From Favolaschia claudopus (Eukaryota > Basidiomycota > Agaricomycetes > Agaricales > Mycenaceae), in the NCBI GenBank assembly GCA_037176885.1, contig JAWWNJ010000016.1, positions 62,001-126,000 on the forward strand: DNA of 64,000 nucleotides. Direction: 5' to 3'. Below, in pieces: positions 56,892 through 64,000 of the stretch (within the stretch, counting starts at the first letter, position 1; each line of letters starts with the position of its first letter). The position numbers were made by a program, and so were the translations under genes. The notes beneath the pieces were generated by a model that saw only the letters and a list, made by a program, of their open reading frames with translations, had not been told where the DNA came from and did no database searches.

Positions 56892-59770
56892 TCAAAGTTT
56901 AGACCGAGCGGCACGCTCATCCCTAATCCGATCCCTCAAAAACCGCCTCAAAATCTTCCCACTCGCACTCTTCGGAATAACATCCACAAATTCAATACCA
57001 CCCTCAAGCCACTTGTACGGCGTCTTCGCCTTTGCGACATGCTACAGTATAACCAAACCAATTGGCAAATCAGCCGCCGTTCTGTTCAACATCATGAATC
57101 CCTGACCTGAAAGATACTCTTCTTGAGCTCTGCAGGTTTCTTTCTATTCTGCTCAACCTCCGCCGCTGTCTCTGGCTTCAAAACAATAAACGCAAATGGC
57201 AGCTCGCCGGCAAAATCGTCCGGGACTCCAATCACAGCCGTGTCTGCGACGGCGTTATGTGTTAGAAGGTGTCCTTCCAGCTCCGCCGGTGCGACTTGGT
57301 GAGCTTTGACTTTAATCAGTTCCTGGGATGGTTTGATCATGAGCTGTTGCGCAAAACAGATAAGTAAGGATGTTCAACTTTGACTCGATCAACGAGGAAC
57401 ATGTTCCCTTCAGCGTCGAAGTAAGCCTGATGTGGTCAGTCATTGCTACCCTGGTAACCCTTGTTCTCTATAAAACTCATTCACCTCATCGCCTGTGCGT
57501 AACCAGCTATAAAGGGTTCAGAAGCTAACAAACGAGATGAAAATGTAAACGCACCCATCAACAAAAGTATCTTTCGTCCTATTTTTTGAACATCAGCTGC
57601 AATTTTCAAAAATGAAATCATTGTCAATCCCCGCTACGCACGCAGTAGGGTTATTATAATACCCCAACACAACCTGCGGGCCTTGAAGGTACAGCTCTCC
57701 CTGTTCCCCATCCCTGGCTAACGAGCCATCGCTCTTGACCACCTTGGCACTCGTGCCCGGTATCAACATCCCCGCACTTCCCAACTTGCCAACTTTCTGT
57801 GTAAGAGGGAACTTCAAATTAATGCCAATCATCAGCAATCTTTTGAGGATGGGCATAGGTGAATAAAACAGACCGCAGTCCCGCACGAGGTGCATTCTGT
57901 CATTCCTGTAATTGCATTCATGAATCGGCTGACGGAAATGTTTTGCCTAAAAAAAGAGCACCCACCCCAGCCCTGGCCGAGTTGTATGTCTGGTAATACA
58001 CGCAAAAGATTCTCGGTGAGCTCCGCGCTGACTGGTGCTGCGCCAACCATGCAGACTCGGACACTGGAAAGGTCGTACTGCGGTACAGCAGGGTGCTATC
58101 GATTCAACGGATAAACATTGTTTTTCCATTGACAGAACTGGTTTGAATTACTTTGCAAAGAAGAACCGCCTGCGGAGGCACAATCCTATTAATTTTGAAC
58201 ATTAGATCCAACACGTACGTGCAAGTGTTACGAACACGGAAAGACTCACATAAGGTTTGTGATTTTGTATCGAGAAATGTTATCTAGCATCTTCTCGAAG
58301 TTGAACTTCGGGCTGAGAACGATGGACATCTAGTCGGCAGGGAGGTTCATTACCGCCAAAAAAAGAGAAAAAGGAAGAAGAAGAAGATTCAATAGCGTAC
58401 CTGGGCGTGAAGGATGAAGTGCATCTACGGATTAACAAAGTTCAGTAACCTGATCATTTGTGTGTCAAATCAACAAACCTGAATATTGAGTCCATACGCA
58501 TCTGTAATAGAGAAATGTCAACTTTTGTACCAACGGTTGAAGCGAATGGAGAGATGGTTCATCGCTCACGGAATAACGGCAGAACTAGCAAATTGAAACG
58601 CGGTCAGCTCGGGGACGGAGGACAGAACTCGTTAACGGACATCCAGAACACACATCTCCCGGTCGATATCTTTTGGCATTCCATTCGACCTGAGGGTCGT
58701 AAACACCATGGGCTGCTGTGAGTTGCAGGACGTTGCTGATGACATTATAGTGGGAGATTGAGACCGCCTGCAAGTGTTCTGTTCAGCTTCCACAATCAAA
58801 CCTTCATGGCATCAACTTCAATACCTTCGGTAGTCCTGTTGTGCCAGACGAAAAGCACAGAAACGCAACGCTTGTCTTCCCCTCGCCCGGTGAAAGCTTG
58901 CGTTGAGTGAACGGTGGGAGACGTTTTCCACGAGCGATCAAGGCTTCTGTTGTCGTGTAACCCAGGTTCGACGTCGTGTTAGTGCTCAAAGTGACCACGT
59001 CATATCCGTTCAAACCAGCGTGCTTGGCGCCTTCTTTGACAAGCCCGACTGAATCTGGATGAGCGATCAAGAATTTGGGGTGTGCAAGTTTCAACAGATG
59101 TCCTGTGTGCGATATGGTTTAGAACATTTTGAGTGCATTGTCAGGGAGCATTATGAAAGAAAACAAAACAAAAAGCACCAACCCATTTCGTCCCCGGTCA
59201 TGCCAGGATTCATCAGGCTGATTGTACCATAATCAGTTTTGCGAGCAGGAGGAAAATTATTTGGATTCCGCACGCAACGACCGCTCCAAGGCGATGAAGC
59301 GCCCAGACGCAGATTGGATAGTCTGTAATTTTTTTTTAGTGTGTCACCCGTTGAAATCAACGACGTGAAGTCACCTATATGATTGGGGCTAATCAATGCC
59401 ACTGGCAAAACTGTGAGCGACGCATTCCCCAGGCCTCTTAGGATGAATCCCACCAATGTCTCCAGGATCTAGAAATTAATTCGAGTTGGTCAGGTGCTCG
59501 TTGAACTGGAACATTGAACGCACGGATTCGACCCAGCTCATTGAGAGCTGCACTCAAGTATGCTGTCCGCAAACGTAACTGCACAACATGTCAAAGAAAA
59601 TCTAACGATGATTTCTTGACGCTCACTTCGCTGAAGTAAACCTTCCGACCGGTTATCTCCTCGATGAAGCAAACTCGTTCGGGACTTTTGGGGTCATCCA
59701 GAATGAACTCTGGTACAGTCAAGGAGTCTGGAGGTAGAGCCAGAGTGCCGACAGCCTGGTAGATGGTCAT
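56892..59770 (-). CDS. 4-coumarate:CoA ligase-like acyl-CoA synthetase (ANL superfamily)
   Basis: Adenylates a carboxylic acid and transfers it to CoA. The start at 59770 gives MTIYQAVGTLALPPDSLTVP. Then come VALISPNHI, DYPICVWALHRLGAVVAL, NPGMTGDEMGHLLKL, AHPKFLIAHPDSVGLV, the AMP signature FLCFSSGTTGLPKV, SISHYNVISNVLQLTAAH, MSIVLSPKFNFEKML, VCMVGAAPVSAELTENLL, LGQGWG, GTSAKVVKSDGSLARDGEQG, WLRTGDE, MFLVDRVK, ELIKVKAHQVAPAELEGHLL and the C-terminal DVIPKSASGKILRRFLRD with the catalytic Lys. It ends RSKL, a plausible peroxisomal targeting signal (SKL). Frame breaks early in the gene disappear once two introns with GTGCGT/GTGCGG donors are used. About 560-580 aa after splicing, the family's usual size. 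Divergent from the alpha/beta hydrolase at 60537. Confidence 0.92.
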
Positions 59771-60536
59771 GGTAGAGGACGCAGTGGGCGTTGTCCACAC
59801 AATCACTGACGGACCTACCGAGCAGTGGGAAAATTGTAACGGAGCGGCTTACATGTCCGGTGTTTCGAATACCTCATGCTTCGCGCGAGTACTAATGCTA
59901 GTTCAGCCTGAATGCTCCTGTGCTTGTCTTAATATCTCGATAAAGTCCCGTGGATAAAGATGCCCGTGATGTTCAAGTTCAAGTAAGAAAGGTCAAGCGG
60001 AAACAGGCCGACGTCATTTCCCGGCACCACCCGGCTGCCAGGGTCAAGCAGCTGTAAATAGCTCTCGACTCTGAACCGCACGTTGACCACACGGTTAACT
60101 CACCTCCAATTGACCATTACATTTACCATCGATTCGCTCCGAAGTTGACTCCGGCGAAATTTCAGCTCCACTGGCAGTAATCAAGTGCGATTAAGTAGTG
60201 GCACTTTCAAGATTCTCTCCTCGTTGCGCTTCGCTGGTCTGCTATCGACCATGGCGGGATTCCACGGAATATCATCTCTGGACAAACGTCTAGGTGGTAG
60301 ACATTATCAAGTCTTTTCGGGCGGGCAGACTCAGGGAGGACCTTCGTTCGACGAAGCTGCCGTGTTATCCGAGCGTCGACTGCTGACTGTCATGAGCCGC
60401 ACTTCGACCTACTCGGACTGCCTAACGACCTAAAGGAATTGTTTATCGCTTTGGGATCCGAGCCTCGAGATCCAGGACTCGTCAGTTATATACGAGGCTT
60501 ACGATGTAGCCATCTAGCCATCCGCTCTTGTACCCA
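59771..60536. promoter_or_regulatory. Divergent promoter region, acyl-CoA ligase / hydrolase 1
   Basis: About 770 bp between divergent starts. The right part, from about 60050, is related to the upstream region of the second hydrolase (62130-62671): GCTGTAAATA, ACCATHGATTCGC, CGTCGACTGCT and GCCGCACTTC occur in the same order. So it was included in the tandem duplication, and duplicated control elements are likely here. Confidence 0.5.
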
Positions 60537-61675
60537 ATGCCAACCGTCCAGGTTCCGGGCACGCAGCTGCACTTCTACTTCACGGACAGCGGGGCACCGA
60601 GCACACTCACAGACTACACCACTTTCATCCTCATCCACGGGCACACGTTTCATGGCGGTAAGTCCAGCAGTTGGTCCCTCTCGTTCGCCGCATGACATCT
60701 CACGACTACACTCGAGCCGTCTTCCAAAAACTTCTACCCATTGCCCCTGCCCACTCGGCGCGAGTAATCTGCATAAACCGACGCGAATATTCCGGCTCCA
60801 CACCGCATTCTGCAGAGGAGCTCGCGGTATACGCGTCTGGTACGGAGGAAGAACGCAACACCCTCATGCACCAAGCTGGCGTCCATCTCGCGCTGGCCAT
60901 CGACGGAATCATTCAGCAGTGCGCCTTACCTTCTGCTGGTAGCGTCGCCATCGCCGGGTGGTCCCTCGGCAACTCGTTCGTCTTGGCCGCAATGGCAGCA
61001 ATCATGGATCTCCCATCCCCGGTGAAGCAGAGGCTTCGATCGTTTGTCAAAACGATCATCATATGGAGTCAGATGCCTTCCTCTTCGTCCTTCTTCCAAT
61101 GCCAAACCTGCTCGACTAACATGTCTTCTTCCTTACCAGATCCACCGTCGAAGGCTCTCGGGATCGCGGACCCACCCAAGGCCTACACCCCTCTGCATGA
61201 TCAAGATCTCCCTCCCGCTGACCGCATCCCTGCGTTTGGCAAATGGGTTTCGAGCTACTACGTGCACAGCGCTCTCACCACGCACGATCCCGACCAGCTA
61301 AACTACCGCGATGCAGATCCCTCGCGGAAAGCAACGTTTGAAGACATGCCCGTCAAAGAGCTGCTCACCGTTGTCGACTTCACCGTGGGCGACAAATGCG
61401 ATACCCCTCTGCTCGAACCCCCATTCACTTCCGTGCTCGCCTCGTCGACAAGAAAGGCGCTGTTCGATCCCGAAATTCGCGATGCGTGGGGGGACGTCAA
61501 GATCGTGCATTTGTATGGTCAGGCGGATGTGTGGAGTAGTCTGTTCGCTGTCTGGAATATGGAGAAATGGGTCGAGGAGGCGCAAGGCCGCGCTCCGATT
61601 ACCTTCCGTTCCAATGAAGGCGTTAACCATTTTGTGAGGCTTTCGAGGATTCATGACGCTACCGAGCTAATATAG
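60537..61675 (+). CDS. Alpha/beta hydrolase, tandem copy 1
   Basis: Three exons: 60537-60657, 60717-61067 and 61140-61675, total 1008 nt (335 aa). Alpha/beta hydrolase fold: FILIHGHTFHG (oxyanion HG), RVICINRREYSGS, nucleophile elbow VAIAGWSLGNSFVLAA (Ser in GWSLG), late acid candidate HLYGQADVWSS, and catalytic His in NEGVNHFVRL. The start ATG gives MPTVQVPGTQLHFYFTD, shared with copy 2. No signal peptide or membrane helix, so probably cytosolic. Substrate unknown; the neighbouring acyl-CoA ligase allows a guess at an ester or thioester. A TAG stop at 61673 replaces a CAG codon of copy 2, making this copy's C-terminus 17 residues shorter. Confidence 0.9.
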
Positions 61676-62671
61676 CGAACAGATCATGTGGGAGGATCCC
61701 GACCTCGCATTGAAAGAGCTGCTTGCGTGCACGAAATGAATTGAGAGCCTGCCCAGCGTGCTTGGAATTTTGACTTGTATTCTGTCGTTTTTTTCACTTC
61801 TTCAAGTTGCCCGTGCTGGAGCATCAATCAATTTCGCTATGGGCTTCACAGTCTGATGAAACTCAACCAAGAATCGAATGCCACTAGTAGGGTCTTGATG
61901 TCATATCTTCTTCGGCACATCTTCCATCGGCGACAACTTTGCGATGGGCGACGATGGAGCCAGAAAATATCACTCATTCGGGTAATGCGGAGGCTTCAGA
62001 CGCAGAGGAGGAAGAGCCTGCAGTTGCGGGAATTGCTACCAAACTGTATGATAGATATATCTGGGAGGAACACTACTTTTTTCTTGTAATTGTTAGCTTT
62101 GTTTGTCAAAGCATCTCTGATTTAAGCGGCTGTAAATATGCGCTTCGAACCATGATCCAACCATTATCACTCAGTACTCAGGCCTCAGGCTTAATACTGA
62201 CACCTTCGTTTACCATAGATTCGCCACGAAGTTGGCCCTCGAATTTCATATCCAATCCGATATTGACTGATCGCGACTCGGGAGACTTTCTTCAAGTGGA
62301 GCTGTACCTACCTGGTCCTACCCTGGTCCTATTCGAACGACTCTCTTTAGAAGAGTATTTAAGGTCTTGTTACGTGGCTACCCTGGTCTGTCCGCCATGG
62401 GTGGAGTTGACTCTACGGAATATCTCTGGAAAAGCGCCTATATAACCGACATCGACCCATACTCAAGGAAGACCTTGTCCGACGAAACATTGTCATCCAA
62501 AGTCAACGTCGACTGCTCGCTGTCGTGAAGCCGCACTTCAATCTACCGGAGCTGCCCAACGATTTAACTTGACCGAGCGGAACTGTATAGCTCGCTTTGA
62601 CCCCGAAGTTTCGAGACTCGGGATTCGCCTGGAGGCTCACGGTGACCCAGCTATCCCTGCTCTTGTACCCA
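61676..62671. other. Spacer between duplicated hydrolases
   Basis: About 1 kb. A 163-codon open frame from an ATG at 61954 encodes an acidic start (MEPENITHSGNAEASDAEEE) and a hydrophobic middle, with no recognised domain; it is not called as a gene. A TATA-like CCTATATAACC lies near 62439, about 230 bp before the second hydrolase. The right half, from about 62130, is the duplicated upstream region. Confidence 0.4.
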
Positions 62672-63852
62672 ATGCCAACAGTCCAGGTCTCTGGAACGCA
62701 CCTGCAGTTCTACTTCACGGACAGCGGAGCACCAAGCACACTCTCAGACTACACCACATTCATCCTCATCCATGGGCACAGCTTTCATGGCGGTAAGCCC
62801 ACCAGTTGGCCCCTATCGTTCGCTGCATGATATCTCATGACTACACCAGTCTTCCGAAAACTTTTACCCCTTGCTCCTGCCCACTCGGTGCGAGTAATCT
62901 GCATCAATAGACGCGAATATCCAGGATCCACCCCACACACTGCAGAAGAGCTCGCGATATACGCGTCTGGTACGGAGGAGGAACGCAACGTCCTCGTGCA
63001 CCAAGCTGGCGTCCATCTCGCGCTAGCCATCGACGGGATCATGCAGCAGTGCGCCTTGCCTTCTGCTGGTTGCGTCGCCATTGCTGGATGGTCTCTTGGG
63101 AATGCATTTGTCTTGGCGGCAGTAGCCGCTATTATGGATCTCCCTGCTCCAGCCAGGGAAAGGCTTCAATCATCCGTCAAAACGATCATCATGTGGGGTC
63201 AGATGCCTTCCTTATCATCTTCCAATGCCAAATCTGCTCGACTAACGCCTCTTCTTCCTTAACAGATCCACCTTCGATGGCTCTCGGGATCGCGGACCCA
63301 TCCCAGGCATACACACCTCTGCACGATCAAAATCTCTCTCTCGCCGCCCGTGTCCCTGCGTTTGGCAAATGGGTTTCGAGCTACTACGTGCACAACGACC
63401 TCGCAACGTACGATCCCGAACAGCTAAACTACCGCGATGCAGACCCCTCGCGGAAAGCAACGTTCGAAGACATGCCCGTCAAAGAGCTGCTCACCCTTGT
63501 CGACTTCACCGTAGGCGACAAATGCGATACCGCCCTGCTCGAACCACGATTCGTTTCTGTGCTTGCCTCGTCGACAAACAAGGCGCTGTTCGATCCCGAA
63601 ATCCGCAATGTGTGGAAGGATGTCAAGATTGTGCATTTGTATGGTCAGGCGGATCAGTGGACCAGTCTGTTTGCTGTCGGACATATGAAGAAACGCGTCG
63701 AGGAGGCGCAAGGCCGGCCACCGATCACCTTCCGTTGCAATGAAGGTGCTAATCATTTTGTGAGGCTTTTGAGACTTCGTGACGCCACCGAGCTGATACA
63801 GAAAACAGATCATGTGGGAGGACCCCGACTTCACATTGAAAGAGCTGCTTGA
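62672..63852 (+). CDS. Alpha/beta hydrolase, tandem copy 2
   Basis: Three exons: 62672-62792, 62850-63197 and 63266-63852, total 1056 nt (351 aa). Same intron positions and motifs as copy 1: FILIHGHSFHG, RVICINRREYPGS, nucleophile VAIAGWSLGNAFVLAA, HLYGQADQWTS and NEGANHFVRL. Exon 2 is one codon shorter at its acceptor (HGVFRK versus HGAVFQK). The C-terminus continues past the stop position of copy 1 as QKTDHVGGPRLHIERAA. Most differences are conservative, so both copies are probably active. Distance between the two start codons is 2135 bp. Confidence 0.9.
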
Positions 63853-64000
63853 GTGTACGAAATAAATTGGGAGTCTGCCCGTGCTACGTAGCGCGTTTGA
63901 CTTTTATTCCCTCGTTTCATTTTTACTTCCTGTTCGTACTCGAGCATTAATAGACCTCGACATAGGCTTCACGGTCTACGCGATATCTACGAATCCTCAA
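63853..64000. other. 3' flank of second hydrolase, window edge
   Basis: Short downstream sequence resembling that after copy 1 (ATAGGCTTCACGGTCTA versus ATGGGCTTCACAGTCTG near 61840), showing the duplication extends past the stop codon. No further gene visible. Confidence 0.5.

Noticed and set aside
59200..59460. Frameshifts early in the acyl-CoA ligase
   Set aside because: Introns with GTGCGT and GTGCGG donors restore IRLGNAS...VALISPNHI and GAVVALMNPGMTG; the gene appears intact.

Overview
The window looks like nuclear DNA of a mushroom-forming basidiomycete (Agaricomycetes). Genes are broken by many short GT-AG introns of about 45-70 bp. The conserved proteins are fungal: a CFEM membrane protein, a GPI-type chitin deacetylase, a KTR mannosyltransferase and a DIM1 splicing factor. 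The NB-ARC/TPR receptors with a Gly-rich leader are of an Agaricomycete type. Exon models were built by hand from splice signals and reading-frame continuity. For twelve genes the summed exons are an exact multiple of three.

1-19.9 kb is a compact gene block: DIM1 (+), then on the minus strand a BRD7/9-like bromodomain protein, a 1205-aa 2OG-Fe(II) oxygenase-like protein, a FAD monooxygenase, an atypical SDR, an acetyl-CoA transporter and a PARP-catalytic protein, and then a secreted alpha-L-rhamnosidase-like enzyme (+).

19.9-43.9 kb is an accessory, repeat-rich island. It holds two NLR-like paralogues on the minus strand (22.8-26.7 kb and 40.8-43.4 kb) and the relic of a third 5' end (38.65 kb). 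Both genes encode a Gly-rich leader, NB-ARC, a winged helix and 42-aa TPR units. The 22.8-26.7 kb gene is interrupted by a 670-bp hAT-like MITE with an 8-bp target duplication; removing the element and one duplication leaves an exact 996-codon frame. Copies of a dispersed unit of about 180 bp lie near each NLR locus, and the third copy abuts an intron-containing tRNA-Thr-like gene. Between the NLR loci lies one sound gene, a chitin deacetylase, within long stretches without a supportable gene.

44-64 kb is again gene-dense: a CFEM membrane protein, an S10 serine carboxypeptidase, an unrecognised protein, an HNH-nuclease-like protein, a GT15 mannosyltransferase, a 4CL-like acyl-CoA ligase and two tandem alpha/beta hydrolases from a duplication of about 2.1 kb. 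Several products act on the cell wall or outside the cell (chitin deacetylase, CFEM, carboxypeptidase, rhamnosidase, mannosyltransferase). The ligase and hydrolases share a divergent promoter region and could form a small metabolic unit; that is inference.
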